Source: UBA3103 sp002365855
Lineage (GTDB): Bacteria > Bacillota > Desulfotomaculia > Desulfotomaculales > Pelotomaculaceae
Length of the DNA stretch: 30,102 bases
Reading direction: 5' to 3'
Assembly: GCA_030627625.1 (NCBI GenBank)
Contig: DAOURR010000025.1
Coordinates: forward strand, 1-30,102
In this document: piece by piece, positions 15,456 to 23,268 of the stretch
How positions within the stretch are numbered: the stretch's first letter is position 1
Layout: each line of letters opens with the position of its first letter
Made by a program: the position numbers and the translations under genes
The notes under the pieces: model-generated
Databases searched by the model: none
Seen by the model: the letters and a program-made list of their open reading frames with translations, nothing else
What the model was told of the DNA's origin: nothing

Positions 15456-16265
15456 CTATTTTTGTGAACATGAATCACACAGGTTCCTTTTAATTTCTTC
15501 TGACCGGGCCTGAAAAAAAGTCATAATCTCCATAGGCATTGGAAAAATGATCGTGCTGTTTTTTTCTACTGAAACTTCCGTGAGGGTCTGAAGCATACGA
15601 AGCATAAGGCCCGAGGGGTTCTGGCTGATCACCGAGGCTGCTTCCAATATTTTCTGTGAAGCCTGGTATTCTCCCTCGGCTGAAATAATCTTAGCCCGTC
15701 GCTCGCGTTCAGCTTCAGCCTGCTTGGCCATAGCCCGCTTCATTCCTTCCGGCAGGTCAACCGATTTTATTTCCACCGCTTTTACCTGTATCCCCCATGT
15801 TTCTGTAGACTTGTCCAGTTCCTCTTTGAGAACCTTGCTTAACTTGTCTCTTTCCGAAAGCATGTCGTCGAGGTCATTCGAGCCAAGTACGGATCTGAGC
15901 AGGGTCTGCGCCAGCAGTGTGGTTGCCTGCCGGAAGTTTTCCACATGAAGTACAGACATTTCCGGGTTGGAAACCTGGAAATAAACAACTGCGTTAATAG
16001 AAACCGGCACGTTGTCTCTGGTGATAATATCCTGTCCCGAGACATCGATAGTGGCGATCCTCAGGTCTACGTAAAGCGTGCGGTCAATGCCGTAAGGCAG
16101 AACCACCTGCAAGCCCGGTTCCAGAACACGTACGAAGCGACCAAAGCGCAGCAGCACAGCTCTCTGATACTGGTTGACAATCCTTATGGAAGTGGGCAGC
16201 GCAGTAACCACCAATACCCCTAAAAGAATGATAAAAAAATTTTTTGAAAAGAAAAACTCCGTCAT
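15456..16265 (-). CDS. Slipin (stomatin-like SPFH) family protein
   Basis: The 269-aa protein has one N-terminal membrane segment (about residues 8-26) and an SPFH/band 7 domain (about 28-190). Typical features are QYQRAVLLRFGRF, the PYGIDR turn, VDLRI, the QTLLRSVLGSNDLDDML stretch and the alpha-helical AKQAEAERERRAKIISAEGE. Slipins form membrane microdomain scaffolds and are often linked to an NfeD-type partner, which is absent here. The C-terminus ends with a CDSC motif. ATG 16265 has an AGGTG site. It is transcribed alone, head to head with zapA across 174 bases. Confidence 0.92.
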   Translation of the reverse strand: MTEFFFSKNFFIILLGVLVVTALPTSIRIVNQYQRAVLLRFGRFVRVLEPGLQVVLPYGIDRTLYVDLRIATIDVSGQDIITRDNVPVSINAVVYFQVSNPEMSVLHVENFRQATTLLAQTLLRSVLGSNDLDDMLSERDKLSKVLKEELDKSTETWGIQVKAVEIKSVDLPEGMKRAMAKQAEAERERRAKIISAEGEYQASQKILEAASVISQNPSGLMLRMLQTLTEVSVEKNSTIIFPMPMEIMTFFQARSEEIKRNLCDSCSQK

Positions 16266-16439
16266 TTATAACACCTCAATGAAAATAAATTTTTGGGTCA
16301 TTTCTCTAGAGCTGTGAGCTAATCCTGCATAAGCCGGGCTACTCTTTTTTAAAATATATGAAAATATTGGCTGTATCTGCAGGAAAAATAAAGAATCATG
16401 ACGAAATATGATAAAATTATTGACCTGGTGGGGGTTATT

Positions 16440-16715
16440 ATGGCTGAGCAGGTATCTAGGGTGGAAGTGGAGATCTTCGGCGAGTATTATACTCTAAAGG
16501 GAGACCTGTCGCCGGAGGAGATGTTATTGCTGGCTCAATATGTCAACCGGAAAATGGCGCAGCTGGCGGGCCGCAACTCCCAGTTATCCAGAACCCAAAC
16601 GGCCGTACTGGCCGCCCTCAACATAGCGGAAGAGCTGCAGAAACTCCAGGAAGAACACGACATCCTGGTGAAGATGCTGGAACCCGAAAAGAAGCATAAA
16701 AAGACTCATGAATAA
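16440..16715 (+). CDS. zapA: Cell division protein ZapA
   Basis: ZapA bundles FtsZ filaments at the division site. The 91-aa product has the N-terminal beta domain (RVEVEIFGEYYTLKG) and a C-terminal helix (LNIAEELQKLQEEHDIL) that forms the tetramer coiled coil. I chose ATG 16440 because the family begins a few residues before R-V-E-V and a GGGGG site precedes it; an upstream ATG at 16398 would add 14 unrelated residues. The neighbouring polX gene is a common companion of zapA in Firmicutes, though a terminator separates them here. Confidence 0.9.
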   Translation: MAEQVSRVEVEIFGEYYTLKGDLSPEEMLLLAQYVNRKMAQLAGRNSQLSRTQTAVLAALNIAEELQKLQEEHDILVKMLEPEKKHKKTHE

Positions 16716-16740
16716 AGATTCATGAGTCTTTATAAGTTTT
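16701..16740 (+). terminator. Hairpin terminator overlapping the zapA stop codon
   Basis: A perfect 13-bp inverted repeat (16701-16713 with 16718-16730, 4-base loop) spans the zapA TAA at 16713-16715 and is followed by TATAAGTTTT. The weak T-run suggests partial termination. Confidence 0.65.
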
Positions 16741-16841
16741 AAGAGTAATTATGTTTTCGTCTGCATGCGGCTTTGGGGGACTCTAGTAATTGCTAATACT
16801 ATTTTAGGGAATATTACTACCAGAAACGGGGCTGTCATTGA

Positions 16842-18551
16842 ATGCGTAATGTAGAAGTAGCCTGGGTTTTTCAGGAACTGGCAGATTTGCTTGAGCTAAA
16901 AGGCGAGGAGTTTTTTAAAATCCGGGCTTATAAAAACGCTTCAAGGATCCTGGCCGGTTTAGAAGAGCCATTGGAAGATATATGGAAAAGTGGCCGGTTA
17001 GAAAAAATTCCTGGTATCGGCAGGAACATTGCCGCCAAGGTAGCTGAAATTCTCAGCACCGGGCGCCTGAAAAAGCATGAGGAGTTATTAAAGGAAGTCC
17101 CTCTGGGGCTTTTGGACATTATGTCCCTGCCCGGCATCGGACCGAAAAAGGCCGGCATGATTTATGAGAGACTTGGGGTATTCAGCCTGGACGGTCTTGC
17201 CAGAGCTGCCAAGGAAGGCCGCGTCCGGGACCTGCCTGGGATGAGCGGTAAAAGTGAAAAGGAAATAATCAGGTATATAGAGTTAAAAAAAGACCGTGGT
17301 GGCCGTGTTCTGCTGGCAATGGCCAGGGACCTGTTTATGGAGCTTTCAGACTACATAAAAATGCTCCCGGGGGTAGTCAGAGTAGAAGTTGGGGGCAGTG
17401 TGCGCCGGTGGCAGGAAACAGTAGGTGACATCGACCTGGTTGCTGCGGCGTCCGACCCCCAATCGGTCTTTGACGCTGTCGCTACGCATCCCCGGGTACG
17501 GGAAGTAGTTGAGAAAGACCAGAGCCGTGCCAGGTTTCAAACATACTGGGGCATTACCGTGGACCTGGAGGTCGTCCCGGAAGAAGCCTTTGTACCGGCG
17601 CTGTTTTTCTGTACCGGCAGCCATGCGCATCTCCGGCGGCTGCAGTCTTTTTTGGCGGGAAAAGGGGCCAATCTTGACCCGGCCTCCATTGCAAATGTAT
17701 GTAGAGAGCCTCTTGGTGATGAGCGTGAGGTGTATGCATCAATAGGACTGCCTTATATCCCTCCGGAACTCAGGGAGGACCGGGGTGAGGTGGAAGCCGC
17801 TTCAGAGCACAGGCTTCCTGACCTGCTGGAACTTGGTGATATCAAAGGAGACCTGCACATTCACACCAGCTGGAGTGACGGGCTGTGCACCATTGAACAG
17901 GTTGTGGCGCGGGCCAGGCAAAAGGGCTACGAGTATATTGCTGTAACCGACCACTCCCAAAGTCTAAAAATTGCAAAGGGTCTCTCATTAAACAGGCTTA
18001 AAGAACAGCACCATGAAGTCATGTCGTTAAATAAAAAACTGGATAATTTTCGAGTTTTTACAGGCATTGAGGTTGATATCCTGCCTAAAGGAGGATTGGA
18101 TTGTCCTGACAATATTTTAAAGGAGGTTGACCTGGTGGTGGCGTCGGTCCACAGTGCTTTCAGGCAGGACAGTGAGACTATGACAGCCCGGATCATCTCG
18201 GCGGTAGAAAATAAAAACGTGGATATTATCGGGCATCTCACCGGGCGCCTGATTACCAGGAGGGAAGGGTATGCGCTGGATCTTGAAAGGGTGTTGGAAG
18301 CCGCTGCCAGCTGTGATACGATATTAGAGATTAACTCTTCACCCGCCCGCCTTGACCTGAACGACGTCAATGCCCGCATGGCAAAGGAAAAAGGACTTAA
18401 GGTGGCCATAAATACCGATGCCCATGACTTGAAGAGAATGGACGAAATGGTATACGGCGTAGCGGTTGCGCGGCGGGCCTGGCTTGAGACGGAGGATGTG
18501 GTCAATACCCTGTCCGCTGGGGCGCTGGTAAAGTATTTAAAAGATAAATAA
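16842..18551 (+). CDS. polX: PolX-type DNA polymerase/3'-5' exonuclease
   Basis: PolX is a gap-filling repair polymerase. The 569-aa product has the helix-hairpin-helix-rich N-terminal domain (EKIPGIGRNIAAKVAEI; SLPGIGPKKAGMIYERLG), the nucleotidyltransferase core GGSVRRWQETVGDIDLV with metal-binding D196 and D198, and a C-terminal PHP domain. PHP ligands are visible in GDLHIHTSWSDG (H339, H341), VTDHS, SVHSAF and NTDAHD, so the exonuclease site looks intact. ATG 16842 has a weak GGGG site; a possible promoter TTGGGG-18-TACTAT lies at 16773-16802. The glycosylase gene follows after 35 bases, suggesting co-transcription of two repair genes. Confidence 0.95.
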   Translation: MRNVEVAWVFQELADLLELKGEEFFKIRAYKNASRILAGLEEPLEDIWKSGRLEKIPGIGRNIAAKVAEILSTGRLKKHEELLKEVPLGLLDIMSLPGIGPKKAGMIYERLGVFSLDGLARAAKEGRVRDLPGMSGKSEKEIIRYIELKKDRGGRVLLAMARDLFMELSDYIKMLPGVVRVEVGGSVRRWQETVGDIDLVAAASDPQSVFDAVATHPRVREVVEKDQSRARFQTYWGITVDLEVVPEEAFVPALFFCTGSHAHLRRLQSFLAGKGANLDPASIANVCREPLGDEREVYASIGLPYIPPELREDRGEVEAASEHRLPDLLELGDIKGDLHIHTSWSDGLCTIEQVVARARQKGYEYIAVTDHSQSLKIAKGLSLNRLKEQHHEVMSLNKKLDNFRVFTGIEVDILPKGGLDCPDNILKEVDLVVASVHSAFRQDSETMTARIISAVENKNVDIIGHLTGRLITRREGYALDLERVLEAAASCDTILEINSSPARLDLNDVNARMAKEKGLKVAINTDAHDLKRMDEMVYGVAVARRAWLETEDVVNTLSAGALVKYLKDK

Positions 18552-18586
18552 GCTCCAGCAGGTGTTTATTGTGAAGGATATTGAAA

Positions 18587-19186
18587 ATGACAAATAATTT
18601 TAATACCTATAGGGAGCAAATCCTTCCCCGTTCTTTTTACGACAGAGACACTGTTGCTGTTGCCAGGGAGCTGCTGGGGAAGACGCTCGTCCACCATTCT
18701 CCGGAGGGAGTTGCGGCCGGCAGGATAGTGGAGACGGAAGCCTATCTCCAGGGAGATCCGGCCTGTCATGCTTCGCGCGGTATGACCACCCGCAACCGGG
18801 TCATGTTCGGGCCGCCCGGGCATGCCTACGTTTACTTTATCTACGGCATGTATTATTGTTTTAACGCGGTGTCAGCCCCCGGAGGGATTGGTGAGGCGGT
18901 TTTAATCCGGGCTTTGGAGCCGGTTGAGGGTATCCACCTGATGCGTACCCGGCGTTGCCGTGAACGGCTGACGGAATTGTGCAGCGGTCCGGCAAGGCTG
19001 GTGCAGGCAATGGGGATCACCCTGCATCAAAACGGCTCCGACCTCACCTCGGGACCTTTGTACATTAGTGGTGGAAGCGGGTCAGGAGGAAAAATAATAA
19101 CTACGCGCAGGATAGGGATCAAGGCGGGCGCCGAACTGCCTTTGAGGTTTTACCTGGAGGACAGTCTTTTTTTATCAAGGAGATAA
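18587..19186 (+). CDS. 3-methyladenine DNA glycosylase (Mpg/AAG family)
   Basis: This base-excision enzyme removes alkylated purines. The 199-aa product shows the family motifs: FYDRDTVAVARELLGKTLV, the catalytic-glutamate region GRIVETEAYLQGDPACHAS, MFGPPGHAYVYFIYGMYYCF and LCSGPARLVQAMGI (each in outline). The length is normal for the AAG/YxlJ group. ATG 18587 is preferred because AAGGA ends 8 bases before it; the in-frame TTG 18581 is too close. It follows polX after 35 bases, fitting a repair unit. Confidence 0.94.
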   Translation: MTNNFNTYREQILPRSFYDRDTVAVARELLGKTLVHHSPEGVAAGRIVETEAYLQGDPACHASRGMTTRNRVMFGPPGHAYVYFIYGMYYCFNAVSAPGGIGEAVLIRALEPVEGIHLMRTRRCRERLTELCSGPARLVQAMGITLHQNGSDLTSGPLYISGGSGSGGKIITTRRIGIKAGAELPLRFYLEDSLFLSRR

Positions 19187-19283
19187 GCTCCTGAAATGCT
19201 TTTTAAGGCACTTCAGGTTATTGACAAACATATCAACGGTTCTGGTGTTTGACCTAACCACATTTGACGAGGAGTGATTTAGC

Positions 19284-20240
19284 ATGAAAATCAAGGAAAT
19301 TTACGAACTGGCGATTGAAAAGGGCATTGAAAAAGACCCTCGCACAAAAGAATCGGTGCTAAAGCTTCTGGAGAAGGAAAAGAAGCTTTACGATGAATTG
19401 AAAGAGGACGAAAAAAAGGAATATGACCAGGATAAATTATTTAACCCGTACAGCGATTCCAGGGTTCTTTTTGGTGACCTGGATAAGGATGTTTCCAGGG
19501 TTCTGGCCGGGATCGACATGGAAACGGGGGAAGTGCTTTTAGCCGATCGTCTCTCAAGCGCGGGCAGGAAGATTGACCTGATTATAGCCCACCACCCGGA
19601 AGGAAAAGCAATGTCGGCGCTCTATCAGGTTATGAAACTGCAGGAGGATATGCTGGCCAGGGTCGGTGTTCCCATCAATGTCGCGGAAGGGATCATGGCA
19701 TCACGGATCAATGATGTTAAGTTAGGTCTGATGCCGTTGAACCATAACCGCGCGGTTGATGCTGCCAGGGTCCTTGACCTGCCCCTGATGTGCATACATA
19801 CCCCTGCGGACAACCAGGTAAATGATTTTCTTCAGAAACTGATGGATGAGAAGAAACCAGATACTATGGGAGATGTCATCAAGATCTTAAAGAGCATACC
19901 GGAATATGCCAGGGCCGTTGAATACAACGCCGGACCGACTATAGTTATCGGCAGCAAGGAAAGACGGGCAGGGAAAATTATGGTTGATATGACCGGAGGC
20001 ACGAGCGGCTCAGAAGACGCATACGCCAAACTGGCTGTGGCCGGGGTTGGTACCCTGGTTGTGATGCACATAGGTGAGAAACACCGTAAAGAGGCAGAAA
20101 AAAACCATATCAATGTAATCATCGCCGGACACATGGCCAGCGACTCTCTAGGGCTGAACCTTGTTCTGGACGAGCTGGCGCAAAGAGGTATAGAGGTTAT
20201 TCCCTGCGCCGGCCTGCTGAGGTGTGAGCGGAAGGAGTAA
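19284..20240 (+). CDS. NIF3/DUF34-family metal-binding protein
   Basis: The 318-aa product carries the NIF3 (GTP cyclohydrolase I type 2-like) features: LIIAHHPEGKA with the paired metal-binding histidines (about 101-102) and, near the C-terminus, MHIGEKHRKEAEKNHINVII then AGHMASDSLGLN, the second half of the dinuclear site. The first 80 residues are charged and helical and are unlike the ordinary NIF3 N-terminus. Function of the family is unsettled. It starts at ATG 19284 behind GAGGAGTG and lies 6 bases before the U32 peptidase gene, so the two are probably co-transcribed. Confidence 0.85.
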   Translation: MKIKEIYELAIEKGIEKDPRTKESVLKLLEKEKKLYDELKEDEKKEYDQDKLFNPYSDSRVLFGDLDKDVSRVLAGIDMETGEVLLADRLSSAGRKIDLIIAHHPEGKAMSALYQVMKLQEDMLARVGVPINVAEGIMASRINDVKLGLMPLNHNRAVDAARVLDLPLMCIHTPADNQVNDFLQKLMDEKKPDTMGDVIKILKSIPEYARAVEYNAGPTIVIGSKERRAGKIMVDMTGGTSGSEDAYAKLAVAGVGTLVVMHIGEKHRKEAEKNHINVIIAGHMASDSLGLNLVLDELAQRGIEVIPCAGLLRCERKE

Positions 20241-20246
20241 CCAACC

Positions 20247-22784
20247 ATGTCACAGAAGCCGGAACTGCTGGCGCCGGCAGGCAGCTGGGATTCCCTGGTT
20301 GCTGCGGTAGAAAACGGGGCTGACGCCGTTTACCTGGGTGGAAAGATCTTTAACGCCAGGCAGTCGGCAGGTAATTTTGAAGACAGAGAAATTTCCCGGG
20401 CGGTGGAATTTGCTCATATCCGCAGTGTTAAGGTTTACGTAACAGTGAATATTCTCCTGGATGACCGGGAACTATCTGAAGCTGCCAGGTTCCTTCTTTT
20501 TCTCCAGCAGTGCGGCGCTGACGCTGCCATCGTCCAGGACCTGGGACTGGTGAGGTTAGCCCGTGAGGTTGTTCCGGAACTGCCGCTGCACGCCAGTACT
20601 CAGATGACCGTGCATAATCTGCCAACAGCATCTATACTGAAAGAGAAGGGGCTGGAACGCGTTGTTCTGGCCCGGGAATTGTCCCTTGAAGCTATCAAAA
20701 CCATTGCCCGCAAGAGTGGAATAGAGGTTGAAGTATTTATTCACGGTGCCCTGTGCGTATGTTACTCGGGCCAGTGCCTCATGTCCAGCCTGATTGGAGG
20801 CCGGAGCGGCAACAGGGGGCGCTGCGCCCAGCCCTGCAGGCTCCAGTACATACTAGTTGACAGGGCAGAACGCCACCTGGCTGAGCCCAGCTCAGTCGGA
20901 CATTTTCTTTTGAGCCCGCGCGACCTTAATTTGAGCGGGCATTTACCCGACCTGATTAGAGCAGGGATTACCTCGTTTAAAATAGAAGGCCGTATGAAGA
21001 AACCTGAATACGTGGCTACGGTTGTCAGGATCTACCGGTCTCTGATTGACCGGGCATTGAGCGGCGGAGATTATGAGGTTACACGGGAAGAAATAAGGGA
21101 CCTTGCCCAGGTATTTAACCGTGATTTCACAACCGGCTACTTTTACGGCCGGCCGGGCCGCGAATTAATGAGCTTCAAGCGCCCCAACAACCGCGGCATC
21201 CGCCTGGGCCGTGTCATAAGGTTTGACAGGGACAGCCGGCGGGTTGAAATACACCTGGAGGAGCCGTTGCGCACAGGGGACGGTATAGAGGTGTGGGTCA
21301 CAGAAGGCGGCAGGGCTGCGGGTGAAGTGGGCGAAATGTTACTAGGCGGCAGGGTAGTGGATTTCGCACCTGCTGGAGCGGTCGTCCAACTGAGCATACC
21401 AGGGCGGGTGTTCCCGGGCGACCGGGTATTTAAAACCCGTGATGCAGGTTTGGAAGAAAGGGCCAGGGCCAGCTATGCCTCACCCAGGGAAAAGAGGAAA
21501 ATACCGCTTGTTTTCACCGTATCAGGCCGGCTGGGAGAGCCCTTGAGAATTATGGCGGAAGACGACAGCGGTTTCACCGCAGAGGCCAGCACTATTTCTC
21601 CTGCCGTTGAAGCCATAAAGCGCCCGATGAACAGGGAGTATTTGGAAAATCAGCTCTCCAGGCTTGGAAACACCCCTTTTGAGCTGTCTAAACTGCGGCT
21701 CCAGTTTGATGGTGACTTAATGGTGCCGGTTAGTGAGATTAACACAGCCCGCAGGCTGGCCCTGGCCTTGTTGGAAAAGCAAAGAGCCAGCGCTTTCAGG
21801 CAGGACCCGGTTCCGGAAAATGTGTTTAACAGCCGCTTATCTGCCGCGCTTTCCCCCAAACCGGGTGCAGGACCCGGCAGGATATTAAAACCGCTTCTTA
21901 CCGTAGCTGTAACCGACCTGCTGTCACTCAAGGCAGCAGTCAGGGCGGGTGCGGACGAGGTGTATTTCGGAGGCGAGCAGTACCGGTCCAAAGGGTCCTT
22001 TAGCCTGGACGATATCGATAATGGAAGAGAATTCTGCAGGGAAAGGGGCGCCCGGTTTATCCTTTCCTCACCCCGCATTCTTCAGGACTCTGACATGGCT
22101 CAATTTAGCAGACTCATGGAAAAAGTTTCGGCAGGGTATTTGGACGGAGTGATGGCAACCAGCCCGGGATTGGTAAAGATTGCACGTGAGATTACCGGCA
22201 GACCTGTGTGCGCGGATTTTTCTCTTAATGTATTTAATCACCAGTCCGCCGTTTTTTTACAGGAGGCAGGTGTGAGCCGCGTCACCCTGTCCCCGGAATT
22301 AACCTTGGAGCAGGTTAGAAACCTGGTACCTCTGCTTTGCGTGCCGGCTGAGGCGATTGTGCACGGCAGGCTTCCCCTCATGGTGTCAGAGTACTGCGCG
22401 GCAGAAAGCCTGCTGGGCGGCTCAAATAATAAAAAGTGTCCGGGAGCCTGTAAGGGGACGCCGTGCGGTCTGAAGGACCGTAAGGGGATTGTGTTCCCTC
22501 TGGAGTTTGATCAGTATTGCCGGATGCATATTTTTAATTCGCTAGACCTGTGTGTCATTGGAGACATAAGGACTCTGGCGGCGTCGGGCATTTCCGCCCT
22601 GCGGATTGAAGCAAGGCATGAGGAGGCAGGTTATGTCGAAGATGTCGTTGGGGCTTACCGCTCTGTTATTGAGGCTATACCCAAAGGTTTGGATCAAGGT
22701 ATAATAGAAGATATGAAAAAAAGTTTAGCGAAATACAGCCCACGGGGATTTACCAAGGGGCACTACTACAGGGGAGTGGTATAG
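20247..22784 (+). CDS. U32-family peptidase with C-terminal duplication (DUF3656 type)
   Basis: The 845-aa protein begins with the U32 domain ELLAPAGSWDSLVAAVENGA and YLGGKIFNARQSA. The iron-sulphur-type cysteine cluster is CVCYSGQC (170-177) with RCAQPC (about 193-197). Known members of this group (RlhA, TrhP) hydroxylate cytidine or uridine in rRNA/tRNA, so an RNA-modifying role is likelier than proteolysis. The middle (about 385-520) fits DUF3656. The last third (from about 550) is a second U32-like barrel (LLTVAVTDLLSLKAAVRAGADEV) with its own cysteines (CPGACKGTPC). Start ATG 20247, 6 bases after the NIF3 gene. Confidence 0.93.
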   Translation: MSQKPELLAPAGSWDSLVAAVENGADAVYLGGKIFNARQSAGNFEDREISRAVEFAHIRSVKVYVTVNILLDDRELSEAARFLLFLQQCGADAAIVQDLGLVRLAREVVPELPLHASTQMTVHNLPTASILKEKGLERVVLARELSLEAIKTIARKSGIEVEVFIHGALCVCYSGQCLMSSLIGGRSGNRGRCAQPCRLQYILVDRAERHLAEPSSVGHFLLSPRDLNLSGHLPDLIRAGITSFKIEGRMKKPEYVATVVRIYRSLIDRALSGGDYEVTREEIRDLAQVFNRDFTTGYFYGRPGRELMSFKRPNNRGIRLGRVIRFDRDSRRVEIHLEEPLRTGDGIEVWVTEGGRAAGEVGEMLLGGRVVDFAPAGAVVQLSIPGRVFPGDRVFKTRDAGLEERARASYASPREKRKIPLVFTVSGRLGEPLRIMAEDDSGFTAEASTISPAVEAIKRPMNREYLENQLSRLGNTPFELSKLRLQFDGDLMVPVSEINTARRLALALLEKQRASAFRQDPVPENVFNSRLSAALSPKPGAGPGRILKPLLTVAVTDLLSLKAAVRAGADEVYFGGEQYRSKGSFSLDDIDNGREFCRERGARFILSSPRILQDSDMAQFSRLMEKVSAGYLDGVMATSPGLVKIAREITGRPVCADFSLNVFNHQSAVFLQEAGVSRVTLSPELTLEQVRNLVPLLCVPAEAIVHGRLPLMVSEYCAAESLLGGSNNKKCPGACKGTPCGLKDRKGIVFPLEFDQYCRMHIFNSLDLCVIGDIRTLAASGISALRIEARHEEAGYVEDVVGAYRSVIEAIPKGLDQGIIEDMKKSLAKYSPRGFTKGHYYRGVV

Positions 22785-22824
22785 GTACGCGGGATAAGAC
22801 AAAAAACATACGGAGGGACCGGAG

Positions 22825-23202
22825 TTGGATAAAGAAAAGGCCAAATCATTGCTGCTCGAATTTATTAACCTGATTCCCAGTTTTATCAAGCTGATGTATC
22901 ACCTTGTAAAAGACCCGCAGGTTGACATCGCTGACAAGGCCATCCTTGGAGCGGCGATAGCCTACATCTTTTCGCCCTTGGACCTGGTTCCGGATTTTAT
23001 ACCCTTTCTGGGGCAGGTTGACGATGCGTTTATCGCTGCGATTGCCCTGCAAAGGCTGATTAATTCGGCGGGCCAGGATATAATTAAGGAGTATTGGGAT
23101 GGTAATATGAAGGTGTTTGAATCCCTTCAGAATGCGGTTGAGGCTGCTCTGTTCTTTTTGCCTCAAAAAACAGTGGATATGCTGCTCAAAAAAATACCCT
23201 AA
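22825..23202 (+). CDS. YkvA-family (DUF1232) small membrane protein
   Basis: The 125-aa protein contains the DUF1232 core ADKAILGAAIAYIFSPLDLV then PDFIPFLGQVDD (about residues 36-68), a hydrophobic hairpin with the typical SPLDLVPDFIP signature, and is of unknown function. The start is TTG 22825 with a CGGAGGGACCGGAG site. It lies between the U32 and mutS2 genes with short gaps (40 and 66 bases), so it is likely co-transcribed. Confidence 0.88.
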   Translation: MDKEKAKSLLLEFINLIPSFIKLMYHLVKDPQVDIADKAILGAAIAYIFSPLDLVPDFIPFLGQVDDAFIAAIALQRLINSAGQDIIKEYWDGNMKVFESLQNAVEAALFFLPQKTVDMLLKKIP

Positions 23203-23268
23203 GATGGTTTGTTATAAATTAGCTGGAAGCGTCAAGTACGTATAGCTGGATAAAAACAGGCAGGAATA

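Noticed and set aside
16398..16439. Upstream ATG for zapA
   Set aside because: The added 14 residues are not part of the ZapA fold and there is no ribosome site before 16398, while 16440 has one.
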